From NCBI GenBank assembly GCA_903902745.1, contig CAIUWA010000016.1:144024-208023 (forward strand): 64,000 nt of DNA. The letters run 5' to 3'. Shown piece by piece: positions 1 to 8,670 of the stretch (positions are counted from its first letter, which is position 1; each line of letters begins with the position of its first letter). A model generated the notes under the pieces. The model saw nothing but the letters and a program-made list of their open reading frames with translations, was not told where the DNA came from and searched no databases. The stretch is from an uncultured Opitutia bacterium (lineage in GTDB: Bacteria; Verrucomicrobiota; Verrucomicrobiia; Opitutales; Opitutaceae). The position numbers and the translations under genes are program-made.

Positions 1-668
1 TGCCAGTAGCCGGCGCCGTTGGCTTCGTTCCAGACCTCCCAGTACCATTTCTCGACCTCGGCCCGGCCGTAACGCTCGACGCAATGCTTCACCCACTGGT
101 AGGCGAGCTCGCTCCATTTGTTGTAATCCTTCGGCGGGTAGCCCCAGCCGGCGCCAATGTTGCCGGTGCCGGTGCCCGGCCGCCAGGCGTGCTGATAGGG
201 TTGCGGACCGGTGGTCATCGCCTCCGGCATGAAGCCGAGCTGAGCGTAGGGGTGCACGCCGCGGGCCCGGTAGGTGTCAAAGATGCGGTCCACGATGGTC
301 CAGTCGTAGATGGGCCGGCCGGCGGTGTCCTCGGTGTAGACATTGGTGCTGCCCCACTTGTAGGCGGGAGTGCCGTCGCCGGTGTTGAGCAGGTTGTGCG
401 CGCGGAAATACATGTCGTCGGACCGCAGCTCGCCGATCTCGCCCAGCAGTTTCTTGCCGTCCTTCATGTAGGCGTAGTTCGGCTCGTCGGCGCCGAAGAA
501 CTTCCAGATCGGCTTCATCTCGCCGACGGGTTGCCCGGCATTCACATGGATGCCGACGGGAAAGGGCGTGGTCGTGGTGGCGTACGCAGCCTTGGTGTCA
601 GCGGCGGCGGCAAAAAGGCGGGCACCGAGCACGGTGAACGCCAGACAAAACAGGGTGCGAGGGTACAT
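1..668 (-). CDS. GH39-like beta-xylosidase/glycosidase, N-terminal part, runs off the window
   Basis: The gene starts at an ATG at 668 and reads leftward off the window, so only about 222 N-terminal residues are visible. They open with a signal peptide (MYPRTLFCLAFTVLGARLFA), so the enzyme is exported. The rest reads like the start of a GH39 TIM barrel, with a phrase PYAQLGFMPEAM and, near the window edge, the motif EVWNEANGAGYW. The Glu of WNEAN matches the GH39 acid/base residue. GH39 enzymes remove xylosyl or related units from oligosaccharides. The gene heads a run of minus-strand secreted carbohydrate-active genes, which fits a side-chain-trimming role. The nucleophile half is outside the window, so substrate cannot be judged. 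Confidence 0.8.
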   Translation of the reverse strand, partial: MYPRTLFCLAFTVLGARLFAAAADTKAAYATTTTPFPVGIHVNAGQPVGEMKPIWKFFGADEPNYAYMKDGKKLLGEIGELRSDDMYFRAHNLLNTGDGTPAYKWGSTNVYTEDTAGRPIYDWTIVDRIFDTYRARGVHPYAQLGFMPEAMTTGPQPYQHAWRPGTGTGNIGAGWGYPPKDYNKWSELAYQWVKHCVERYGRAEVEKWYWEVWNEANGAGYW

Positions 669-773
669 AATGGGGTTCGGAAAGCCTGCCCTCCGTCCAC
701 ATCGGGGCAACCGCTTATTTTTAGGCGCTAACTGGTCACTTCGATCCCGGAATTTTTAGCCACAAAAATTCCG

Positions 774-798
774 GAGGGCGTCCGCGAGGAACGCCCCC
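774..798. repeat. Short intergenic palindrome
   Basis: A small hairpin (GGGCGTCC, loop, GGAACGCCC) lies between the GH39 start and the S9-like stop. It resembles the arms of the larger palindromic repeats found elsewhere in the window and could end transcription of the downstream minus-strand gene, although no T-run follows. Confidence 0.4.
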
Positions 799-808
799 TA
801 CACGCGCG

Positions 809-3247
809 CTACTTCTGCACCTTGGGAATGCCGATCTTCACGTCGAAGTCGTAGAGGCTGATCATCATGAATTCCTGGACCTTGGTCCACGCCTGCAGGC
901 GGGCCTTGGGCAGGCCGCGGGTGAACTCACCCGAGATTTCAAGATATTCGGGCGGGTTGCCGGCCTTGCTCAGGGCCGAGCGCAGGGCCGAAGACACGCC
1001 GGCCTCGCCGCCGGCGTCGTAGGGATCCTGCAGGAGGAGGACCGGCTTGGTGAACAACTCCGGATGTTGCGCCGGCGAAAGGGCGGCGAGACGGGCCTTG
1101 TCGTGACCAAAATACCAGCGACGAAGCTCGCTGGCAAAATTCACGTATTCGGGCGGGAACGGCGGGGGTGGCGGTCCACCGCGTCCGCCCGCCGTCGCGG
1201 GGGCCGCGGCGGTGCCGGCGGCATCCGGCTGGGTGCCACTCACCGGGTCGGGGTCTCCATTGGTCGACGGAGCGGCATCCAGCGCGCCCATGCCCTGCTC
1301 GGCAAAGGATGGCACCAGCAGGCCCCGCTGCGCCAGCGGGCCACTCTGCCCCGGGCCGAAATTGATCATGAAATCCTGCGTCTGCTTCATGGTGCTGTTC
1401 GCCACCTCTCCGCGATCGATGGCCTCCCGCCAGCTCTCGGGCTTGCGGCTCCACTGCTCCAAGTCGGTCGGGGCGTTGATCGCGACGGCGCAGCGAAAAT
1501 CATCCGGGTAAAGCTGCAGCGCGCGCAGGGCCAGGTAACCGCCGAAGCCCTGGCCGAGCAGCGCGACCCGCTTGCGGTCGACATTGTAGCGGGCCTCCAC
1601 CCACGTGATCGCGGCGCGGATGTCCGCGACGGGAATGCCGTCGAGACTCTCCCGCAGGGCCTCGCGAAACCGCGTGCCGAAGCCGGCGGAGCCGCGATAG
1701 TTCACCTGCAGCACGAAAAAGCCCATGGCCGCGAACATCTGCGCGTCGTGGTTGAAGCCGGGGGCATCGCGGTCCCACGGCCCGTCATGACACCAGACCA
1801 GCAGCGGCGGCTGGGTTTTCAGCGGTGTCTTGGGCACGGTGAGGTAGCCGGTGAGATGAACCCCCTCGGGCGTATCGAAGGCAAAGGTCGTGGCGGCGTT
1901 GGTCTGGTCCGGATCCACCGCCGGCGCGCGGCGGACGATCTGCACGAGCCGGTTTTCGGCGCGATGATAGAGATAGTAGCGTCCGGGATCGCCCACACTG
2001 GAGGCGAAGACAAGAAACCGCGTGCGCGAATCATCCCAGTCGATGAGCTGCACGCTGCGGCCGGGAAACTTGCCGTCGAGCGTCGCCTGGAGGCCAGCCA
2101 GTTCGGGATCCAGCCATTGCGCCGCCGGCTCCAGGCCGGCGACACGGACGCCGACGAGCCGGCGCTGCTTCTGGTCAAACACCAGGGCCGGGAGGGAGCC
2201 GGACGTTTCAAATCCCGCGAGATCGAACGCGGGATGCTCGACCGCCAGGGCCGTGCGCTTCGCCGTGCGGAGGTCGAGCGCGTAAAGTCCGTAGGTGTCG
2301 CGGCCGGCGTTGGAGGCGAGATAGAGGATGTCCGGGTCGTAGTCGAAACCGACGGGAAAAGTGCGGGTTCCGAGATAATTGGCCGGGGTGACGGCATCGC
2401 CGAAGAGTTTGTCCAGCTCCTTGCTGGCCCGCCGGCCGGGAGACGGCAGGGAAATGAAGCTCTGCCCGGCCCGGTCGATGGGGTCCCAGATTTCGATGCG
2501 GGCCTGGCCATTCCGGTCGTACAGCAGACGGCCATTGACGTCCTGCTCGTGCAGCACCTGCCGCTGGCCCGTGCGGACATTGATGCGAAACAAGCCGGTC
2601 GCCACGCGACCGTAAAGGGAGGGATCGGCGCTGCCGGAGCCCAACGCCGGACGAACCGCCTCGACCAGGATGGAGTCCTGCACATCCGCCGCCAGGTCGA
2701 TCACGCGGGGCTGACGCGGCAGCCTTTCGGTGCTGCCGTCCGGCAGCGGGAACAACAACACGAGATTTTCCTCGTCAGCCAGTTTCATCAAATGCCGGCC
2801 GTCGGCATCCACCGCATAGACCACGGTGACATTGGCGGGCTCATGCACGCGCCGCACATCGACCTCGTCAAGCGAGGGCATCTCGGCGGCAAAGACCAGC
2901 CGGCCGGGGCCGACCCAGCGGAAAAACGGCACGCGCATCGGCGACTTCTCGTGGTCCCGCGAATCGCGGATGACCACATCCCGGCCCACCGGCAGGACGG
3001 CCTTTTTGGTCGGATCGTCCACATCGATGATGACGATCATGGTCAGTTCTTCCTCGTGCACGGTGTAGGCGAGGTGATGTCCGTCCGGGGCCAGCGTGGC
3101 CTGCTGCGTCCGGTCCGGCTGCAGCCACGCGGCCAGATCGCGGGAGGTCGGCGCGGCGGCGTGCGCGGGAGAGGCGAGCCACCCCAAGCAGGCCGGGAGC
3201 AGCAGCGGCAATAAAGTCCGACCACTAAATCGAGGATGGCTGTTCAT
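809..3247 (-). CDS. Secreted S9 (prolyl oligopeptidase)-like protein, predicted catalytically dead
   Basis: The 812-residue protein has a signal peptide ending near AHA-A (residue 31), an N-terminal beta-propeller-like half (about 35-430) and a C-terminal alpha/beta-hydrolase half (about 480-800). The fold landmarks are present: WCHDGPW where the family has HGGP, and QVNYRGSAGFG before the nucleophile elbow. The elbow itself reads GQGFGGY, where S9 enzymes have GxSxGG, so the nucleophile Ser is a Gly (residue 567, codon at 1547-1549). The usual C-terminal His (GHG-type) is also missing; the region reads SGEFTRG. A Gly/Pro-rich insert sits at about 690-720. Its ATG overlaps the stop of the upstream gene by four bases (ATGA), implying coupled translation. 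The fold is clear; the role (binding or scaffold) is unknown. Confidence 0.8.
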   Translation of the reverse strand: MNSHPRFSGRTLLPLLLPACLGWLASPAHAAAPTSRDLAAWLQPDRTQQATLAPDGHHLAYTVHEEELTMIVIIDVDDPTKKAVLPVGRDVVIRDSRDHEKSPMRVPFFRWVGPGRLVFAAEMPSLDEVDVRRVHEPANVTVVYAVDADGRHLMKLADEENLVLLFPLPDGSTERLPRQPRVIDLAADVQDSILVEAVRPALGSGSADPSLYGRVATGLFRINVRTGQRQVLHEQDVNGRLLYDRNGQARIEIWDPIDRAGQSFISLPSPGRRASKELDKLFGDAVTPANYLGTRTFPVGFDYDPDILYLASNAGRDTYGLYALDLRTAKRTALAVEHPAFDLAGFETSGSLPALVFDQKQRRLVGVRVAGLEPAAQWLDPELAGLQATLDGKFPGRSVQLIDWDDSRTRFLVFASSVGDPGRYYLYHRAENRLVQIVRRAPAVDPDQTNAATTFAFDTPEGVHLTGYLTVPKTPLKTQPPLLVWCHDGPWDRDAPGFNHDAQMFAAMGFFVLQVNYRGSAGFGTRFREALRESLDGIPVADIRAAITWVEARYNVDRKRVALLGQGFGGYLALRALQLYPDDFRCAVAINAPTDLEQWSRKPESWREAIDRGEVANSTMKQTQDFMINFGPGQSGPLAQRGLLVPSFAEQGMGALDAAPSTNGDPDPVSGTQPDAAGTAAAPATAGGRGGPPPPPFPPEYVNFASELRRWYFGHDKARLAALSPAQHPELFTKPVLLLQDPYDAGGEAGVSSALRSALSKAGNPPEYLEISGEFTRGLPKARLQAWTKVQEFMMISLYDFDVKIGIPKVQK

Positions 3248-4959
3248 GGCGCGGCTGCGGGTTGAGCCATGGCGGCCAGATTCACGCGCAGTTGTTCAAA
3301 GCGGGTTTGGAAGGCGGGGTCAGTTCCGACCTTCAGGCCGCGAACAATCAATGCCTCGGCCTCGGGCTTGAAGCCCTGCCGGGCGTTAAGCCAAGCGGCC
3401 TGGTAAATGAGAGGGGCGTTGCGCGGGAAATAGGCCACGCCTTCGTCCAGCATGGCCAGATTCTTGCGCGTGAACGCCGGGACGCTGCGGGCCCATACGT
3501 CGGCGGTCAGGGCATACATCTCCAGGAGCGCCGGCGGCTGCCGCCAGGCGGTGACCAGGGGCTGGAGCACGCTGGTCGCCTGGGCTGCACTGAGGCGGCC
3601 GCCGGGCGCGTCGGGGGCTTTCTGCGCCTCGGCATAGCGCAGTCGGGCCAGTTCGTAACTGGCGCGCGGCCGCACCACCCCGCCCTGCACCGCGGCCTCG
3701 AGGAACTTGCGCGCACCAGCGTCATTGCCGGCGTCGCACTCGCAGAGGCCGATCACGGCCTGTAGGCGCGGATCGCGTTCGCCCTTGTCATAGGCACGCA
3801 TGAGCGTGCGCCGCGCCTGTTCGGCGTATTTTGGCACCAGCTGCGGAAACCGGGGCTTGACCCAGCCGATTTCCAGGCGCTCGAGGTCGCCCTTGATCCG
3901 CGCGATCTCGAGATCCGTGGCCGGGCGTGGCGTCAGGCGCGGCAGCGCGGCCAGCTTGCCGGGCTTGAGGCGGAGCGTGCCGAGCACGGCGTTGGAAAGA
4001 TAGTCGCTCATGCGTTCCTGCGCATCCACGTAGCCCAGGCCGAAGCATTCCCGGAAGACCTCCTCGGTGACCGGCTCCGCGCTGGCGCGCGCGACAAACT
4101 TCCAGAGCGCCGGCTGGCGCGGATGATCGTCACCCTCCATCGCCCAGCGCAGGAACAGGGCGGCCTGGCCCCGCCAGAGCGCTGCATCGGCGCCCGGTCC
4201 CGGCGAGGAAAAAAACTCGGCCAGCGGCAGCAGCGACCGCGGATAATCCGGATCCCTTTTCAGATTTTTGGTTTCCGCGGCGGAAACCCACTCAACGGGA
4301 CTCAAGGTGATTGGATTCCGCTCGAAATCCCCCGCGTCATACAGATCCACAAAACCTTCCACGAACCACGCGGGCGGGGACGGCGTCCGGCTCTTGATTG
4401 CGTACCGGATATAATCGGGCGTCAGGGCCAGCTGGGCCTGTGCAAAGCCCCCCTCCTCCAGAATGAAAAACGCCGAGGTCGCATCCCGGTCGGTGAGCCG
4501 CAAGTTGGGCATGGAACGGTAGCCGACGCCCCGGCTGGACCGGCGGCTCTCCCCGCCGGCATCTTTCCCGTCCCGCAACAGGTCCGCCACCACTTCCTGC
4601 GCGACCACCGGCTTGCTTTCCTCGCTGTAAAGCACCGCGGTGTCCGGCACGGCGCGCTTCGCCTGCAGGTCGGGGGGCAACATCACGGCAAGCAACTGCT
4701 GCAGCCGGTACATCTCCTCCACCAGGTGCAGGGTTGTGCCATCGCGGCAGCGCGAGAGCACCTCCAGTCCGGGAATTTCCACATATCGCCAGGGCGGTCC
4801 GTTCACCTGCTCCGCCACCATGAGCGGCGGCAGCTCGACAAACCGATCGGGCGCCGGCGCGTCCTCCGCCGCCTGTCCACGGCCGGCAGCCAGCCCGGCG
4901 ATTGCCAGCAGGCAGAGGGGCAGACGGAGGGGCGACATCAGGGGGTGGGACGTTGTCAT
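3244..4959 (-). CDS. Secreted protein of unknown function with TPR-like C-terminal half
   Basis: I do not recognise a named family. The 571-residue product has an N-terminal signal peptide (about residues 1-31, ending RGQAA). The middle carries PPAWFVEGFVDLYDAG (about 195-210), which resembles the segment after the active helix in gluzincin-type peptidases, but I find no HExxH motif, so peptidase activity is not supported. From about 360 on it is Ala/Leu/Arg-rich, with helical pairs that look like degenerate TPR repeats. It ends four bases into the S9-like gene (ATGA overlap), so the two are probably made together and may form one envelope complex. Confidence 0.6.
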   Translation of the reverse strand: MTTSHPLMSPLRLPLCLLAIAGLAAGRGQAAEDAPAPDRFVELPPLMVAEQVNGPPWRYVEIPGLEVLSRCRDGTTLHLVEEMYRLQQLLAVMLPPDLQAKRAVPDTAVLYSEESKPVVAQEVVADLLRDGKDAGGESRRSSRGVGYRSMPNLRLTDRDATSAFFILEEGGFAQAQLALTPDYIRYAIKSRTPSPPAWFVEGFVDLYDAGDFERNPITLSPVEWVSAAETKNLKRDPDYPRSLLPLAEFFSSPGPGADAALWRGQAALFLRWAMEGDDHPRQPALWKFVARASAEPVTEEVFRECFGLGYVDAQERMSDYLSNAVLGTLRLKPGKLAALPRLTPRPATDLEIARIKGDLERLEIGWVKPRFPQLVPKYAEQARRTLMRAYDKGERDPRLQAVIGLCECDAGNDAGARKFLEAAVQGGVVRPRASYELARLRYAEAQKAPDAPGGRLSAAQATSVLQPLVTAWRQPPALLEMYALTADVWARSVPAFTRKNLAMLDEGVAYFPRNAPLIYQAAWLNARQGFKPEAEALIVRGLKVGTDPAFQTRFEQLRVNLAAMAQPAAAP

Positions 4960-5093
4960 CGGGGCGGCGGTTACCCTTCACCTTTCGCCGGCATCATGCA
5001 ATCCCGCGCCGGGCCGGACATGGGGCATGGCTGCTCGGTCCATTGGCTTCTTGTCTCAGTTTTTTGCGATCAGTTTGGATCCACGCGGAGGCT

Positions 5094-5160
5094 AACGGCC
5101 CGAGCAAGCTCGGGCCCTACAGCTGATTTATTGTAGGGTCCGACCTTGGTCGGGCCGTTT
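5094..5160. repeat. Double-hairpin intergenic palindrome
   Basis: The outer arms AACGGCCCGA and TCGGGCCGTT enclose two small hairpins (CCCGAGCAAGCTCGGG, and CCGACC with GGTCGG) around a central TGTAG/CTACA pair. It lies a few bases beyond the stop codon of the tandem esterase gene and may act as its transcript end. The design resembles the other GTAGGG-ended palindromes in this window. Confidence 0.6.
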
Positions 5161-5164
5161 GTCA

Positions 5165-6907
5165 TTAACGCGAACCGGATCCGATGGCGGCCACCGGCTT
5201 CGCTTTGTCCGAGAAATAGGATGCGAGCGGATTTCCCGGCAGGCCCTTGAGCCCGGCGACCACGAAGGTGGCGTTGAGCTCGGCACCCTCACGGTTGGGA
5301 TGAGTGTGCTCATCCGGTGTCGGCTGCGGGAAGAGTTTCATCACCGCGTCATGCCCGATCTGGTCGTAGCGGTCGGCGATGTTGCCGTTGAGGTCAATGA
5401 ACCCGATTTTTTCCGCCGCCGCAACTTGCGCCGCCCAGCCGGCATAGTCGGCGGCGTTGCGCTTGATCTTGCCGTCGTCAGTCCAGATGCGGCGCGGAAT
5501 GAGTGAACACATGATCGGCGTGGCGCCCTTCGCCTTGGTGTCAGCGATGAACTTCCGCAGGTACCAGCCGTAGGTGTGCACGACCTCGTGCTTCTTGGTC
5601 ATGACGTTGTCGATTTCCTTCGTCTCCTCGCCAATACCCTTGAGCGTGCCGCGCGCCCGAAGCGGCCCGGGCGGCTCGTCGTTGAGTGCGTAGTCGTCGT
5701 TGTGACCAAACTGCATGAGCACGAAGTCGCCGGGCTTGAGCATCGGGATCACCCGGTCCCAGTTGCCACCCGTGAGGTAGGTCCGGCTGCTCAGGCCGCC
5801 GACGGCACGGTTGACGAGGTTGACCTTGGCCGGATCGAAATAGGCCGCAAGCGGCTCGCCCCAACCCCACTGCCCTTGGGCGCCGAGGCCCTGGCCGTCG
5901 CCCGCACCGTTGCGGACCGTGGAATCGCCGATGAGAAAAACGGTCGGGAGCTTCGGGTTGGCGGGCTCGGGCTGGGTCATGCGGGGGCGGGCGGGCTCCG
6001 CGACGCGCTCCGCCGGGGCGGCCGCAACGGCGGCGCCCTTGGGCGAAAGATACTGCGCGAAGCGTACGCTGCGCAGTGCCTTCAGGCCGGAGACGACCGT
6101 GGCGGCGTTGTAGTCCGCGCCCTCCTTGTTCGAATGCGTGCGGTCCGGCTGGTAAAGTTTGCCCATGGCCTCCTGCCCCATCTTTTCATAACCGTCGGCG
6201 GCGAGGTTGGTGAGATCGACGAAGGCGTTGCTGCCGGCCTGCGCGATTTCCCGGGTCCACTTGACGTATTCGCCCAGCCCGCGCTCGACCTTGCCGTCGG
6301 TCCAGTTGTTGCGGACCGTGACCGAGACGAGAATCGGCGTGGCGCCTTTCGCCTTCGTGTCGGAAACCATCTTCCGCATGTACCAGCCGTAGGTGTGGAC
6401 GACCTCGTGCTTCTTGGTGACGACGTTGTCGATTTCCTGCGATTCCTCGCCGAGGCCGGGCAGCGAGCCGCGGGCGCGCAGCGGACGGTTGGAACCGGCG
6501 GGTTCCTCGTTGATCGCGCCGCCGTCATTGTGACCGAACTGGATGAGGACGTAGTCGCCGGCCTTGGCCTTGCTGATGATATTTTCCCAGGAGCCGTCCG
6601 TGATGAAGGTGCGGCTGCTGCGCCCGCCGCGCGCGCCGTTGAAGACGTTGATCTTGGCCGGGTCGAAATAGCCGGCAAAGGGCGTGCCCCAACCCTGGAT
6701 GCCGGTGTCGCTGCCGGGCGCCGCGGTGGAATCGCTGGCGATGAAGAGGGTCGGCAATTTGGGATCGAGGACCACCGCCGGCGCGGGCGGCGGCGCAGGC
6801 GGCGGCGCCACGGTCTGGTCGGCCGCCCGGGTTGAAGACACAGGCAGGGCCAGGCCCGCGAGCAGCAGGAGGCCGGTGAACAATGATTTCAGGGAGGGGG
6901 GGTGCAT
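5165..6907 (-). CDS. Tandem two-domain SGNH/GDSL acetylesterase (CE12-like, rhamnogalacturonan acetylesterase type)
   Basis: The 580-residue exported protein (signal peptide 1-28, then a Pro/Ala linker) contains two complete SGNH hydrolase domains. Domain 1 (about 50-290) has the nucleophile block IASDSTA (Ser60), the oxyanion Asn block FGHND and the C-terminal Asp-His pair in DRTHSN. Domain 2 (about 320-570) has IGDSTV, FGHND and DEHTHPN. Both therefore keep the full triad. The domains are very similar to each other (shared VVHTYGWY, TKAKGATPI), so they came from internal duplication. The family removes O-acetyl groups from rhamnogalacturonan or xylan. The neighbours are further esterases and glycosidases on the same strand. 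Two linked domains may act on dense acetylation. Confidence 0.88.
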   Translation of the reverse strand: MHPPSLKSLFTGLLLLAGLALPVSSTRAADQTVAPPPAPPPAPAVVLDPKLPTLFIASDSTAAPGSDTGIQGWGTPFAGYFDPAKINVFNGARGGRSSRTFITDGSWENIISKAKAGDYVLIQFGHNDGGAINEEPAGSNRPLRARGSLPGLGEESQEIDNVVTKKHEVVHTYGWYMRKMVSDTKAKGATPILVSVTVRNNWTDGKVERGLGEYVKWTREIAQAGSNAFVDLTNLAADGYEKMGQEAMGKLYQPDRTHSNKEGADYNAATVVSGLKALRSVRFAQYLSPKGAAVAAAPAERVAEPARPRMTQPEPANPKLPTVFLIGDSTVRNGAGDGQGLGAQGQWGWGEPLAAYFDPAKVNLVNRAVGGLSSRTYLTGGNWDRVIPMLKPGDFVLMQFGHNDDYALNDEPPGPLRARGTLKGIGEETKEIDNVMTKKHEVVHTYGWYLRKFIADTKAKGATPIMCSLIPRRIWTDDGKIKRNAADYAGWAAQVAAAEKIGFIDLNGNIADRYDQIGHDAVMKLFPQPTPDEHTHPNREGAELNATFVVAGLKGLPGNPLASYFSDKAKPVAAIGSGSR

Positions 6908-6926
6908 GGGGAATTTGGGAAATGTT

Positions 6927-7017
6927 TTAAACGCAGAGGGCGCGGAGACGGAAGGAGGGCTTAGATCCGATGAATCTAGTTCGATCTCCCCGTTATCTCT
7001 GCGTCCTCCGCGTTAAA
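6927..7017. repeat. CGCAGAG-type palindromic intergenic repeat
   Basis: Left arm AACGCAGAGGGCGCGGAG and right arm CTCTGCGTCCTCCGCGTT are near-perfect inverted copies separated by about 50 bases. The same design recurs at 9691-9830, 11332-11447, 45953-46085 and 61427-61503, always between genes. Confidence 0.75.
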
Positions 7018-7035
7018 ATGGTTTGCGCTGAAAAA

Positions 7036-8439
7036 TCAGTTGCCGCGCGGGGCTTGGGTCGCGCGGCCGGGGCTGGCGGGGACGTCGAACTTGTCGGGAT
7101 CATCCGGATGCGCGGGGTTGAATGAGCCAAAGTCGTCCACGATGTATTTTGCCAGGTCGAGCTTGTTGTCCCGGATGCCCTGGACGATGCCCTTGGCCAA
7201 TTCATAGGCGCCGTACGCGCTGTGATGCGTGGCGTCGCGGCCGCCGCTCTGGAGCACCCAGGATTTTTCCGGCCCGAGAGTCTCCATGAGCGTGATGCTC
7301 AAGGCGGTGAGATCGATGAAGGCCACGCCCTCCTCCTTCGCCACCTGGCGCACGGCCTCGGGATAATCGCCGTGCGAATTCTTCACCTTCGCGCCGTCAA
7401 ACTGGTGGCGCTGCATCGGGTTCACGATGACCGGGGTGGCGCCGCGGCGGCGCGCCTCGGCGATGAAGGTCTTGAGATAGGATTTGTAGGTCGTGTTCGC
7501 CTCAACGTACGTCTGCGGCCAGTTCGCTTTACTGTCGTTGTGGCCGAACTGCATGATCAGGTAGTCGCCCTTTTTCATCTGAAGGAGGACCTTGTCGAGG
7601 CGCAGCTCGGTGATGAAAGACTTCATCGTCTCGCCGGACTCGGCGTGGTTGGCCACGACCACCCCGGGCTTGAAAAAGCGGGGCAGCATCTGGCCCCAGC
7701 TGGTGGTGGGCTCGCGCGGCTGGTCGGTCACGGTGGAATCGCCGATCACAAACACCGTGGGGAGATCGTCCACGCGGTCGATCGTGACCGCCCCGATGCT
7801 CGGATGGGTGTCGCTGAACTCGAGCGTGAGCTTGTCGTCCCAGTGCAGCACCAGGCCGTTGGGGCCGTTCTCGCGGTTGTTCAGCTCGACATGGTCGTTG
7901 CCGGGCGCATTCAGCGGCGGGGGCGGAACCTTGGCGTTGCGGACGTTGGCGATGAAGGTGCGGGTCTCGAATTTCCCGGCGGGCGTCCGCACGCGCTCCA
8001 GCATGAGCCGGCGCGACTCGGACTTGATGGTGGTGATGGATTCGGCCTGGGCGTCGCCGAGCGCAACCGTGACCCGATAGCTGCCCTCGGGCACATCCAC
8101 GGAGAAAAAGAACGGTTGGTCGCTGGTCACAAAGCCGTCGTGGAGCGGATCCGACCCGCCACGCTCGAAGGCGGTCGGCTTGGTACCGAGGTCAAAGCCG
8201 TAGCCGGAAGCGGCGGAATAAACCGTCGCCGGCGTCACCGCCACATAACCGGGCGCGGCCTTGCCGCCGAAGTCGAACTTGAACGACGTGGGCGCCGGAG
8301 GAGCGGCCGGAGCGGCGGGAGCGGCGGGAGCCGCCGGGGCGTCAGCGGCCGTGGCGGAGGACAGGCCGAGTGCAAGAGCGGCGAGACCGGATGACAGGAG
8401 CCGGGTGACCGGGGACGGGGGACGGAGCGGAAGAATCAT
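7036..8439 (-). CDS. SGNH acetylesterase (CE12-like) with N-terminal beta-domain
   Basis: The product has 467 residues from the ATG at 8439. The open frame continues upstream to 8649, but this start gives a normal signal peptide (MILPLRPPSP to TAADA). A Pro-Ala repeat (PAAPAAPAAPAAPP) links to an N-terminal beta-domain beginning FKFDFGGKAAPGY, similar to galactose-binding/malectin-like modules seen in rhamnogalacturonan acetylesterases. The C-terminal SGNH domain (about 215-455) carries VIGDSTVTD, NHAESGET, FGHND and DATHHS, so Ser, Gly, Asn, Asp and His are all present. The predicted role is removing acetyl esters from pectic polymers outside the cell. It is closely related in layout to the gene at 9840-11198. 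Confidence 0.88.
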   Translation of the reverse strand: MILPLRPPSPVTRLLSSGLAALALGLSSATAADAPAAPAAPAAPAAPPAPTSFKFDFGGKAAPGYVAVTPATVYSAASGYGFDLGTKPTAFERGGSDPLHDGFVTSDQPFFFSVDVPEGSYRVTVALGDAQAESITTIKSESRRLMLERVRTPAGKFETRTFIANVRNAKVPPPPLNAPGNDHVELNNRENGPNGLVLHWDDKLTLEFSDTHPSIGAVTIDRVDDLPTVFVIGDSTVTDQPREPTTSWGQMLPRFFKPGVVVANHAESGETMKSFITELRLDKVLLQMKKGDYLIMQFGHNDSKANWPQTYVEANTTYKSYLKTFIAEARRRGATPVIVNPMQRHQFDGAKVKNSHGDYPEAVRQVAKEEGVAFIDLTALSITLMETLGPEKSWVLQSGGRDATHHSAYGAYELAKGIVQGIRDNKLDLAKYIVDDFGSFNPAHPDDPDKFDVPASPGRATQAPRGN

Positions 8440-8602
8440 GGGGCGGAGGGGGATTTCAAACTTGGCAGGAAGTGCGTGTGACCGCACGGCTGAAATTAAC
8501 CGATGACCGGAGGCAATGAAGCACGACGCACCGGCCCTGAACAGGTGACCGGGGTCTCCGTCTTTAAATCGCCTTCTCCGGATGATGCCCTGCGGGGCTC
8601 GG

Positions 8603-8664
8603 TTGTAGCGGCGCTCCACGAACGCCGATTTTCCCAAGCCGGCGGTCATAGACCGCCGCTACAA
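8603..8664. repeat. GTAGCGGCG-type palindromic intergenic repeat
   Basis: The ends TTGTAGCGGCG and CGCCGCTACAA form a long stem, with the inner element GGCGGTCATAGACCGCC. The same terminal sequence recurs at 38270-38352, 58448-58515 and 62742-62803. Here it lies between the GH43-like gene and the downstream esterase. Confidence 0.75.
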
Positions 8665-8670
8665 TAGAAA

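Noticed and set aside
1064..3214. Long plus-strand open frame (716 codons) opposite the S9-like gene
   Set aside because: It is the antisense shadow of a GC-rich gene with family motifs; its own product is Arg/Gly/Ala-rich and shows none.
8290..8345. Short GCGGGAG-like tandem repeat
   Set aside because: It encodes the Pro-Ala linker of the secreted esterase, so it is coding, not a separate element.
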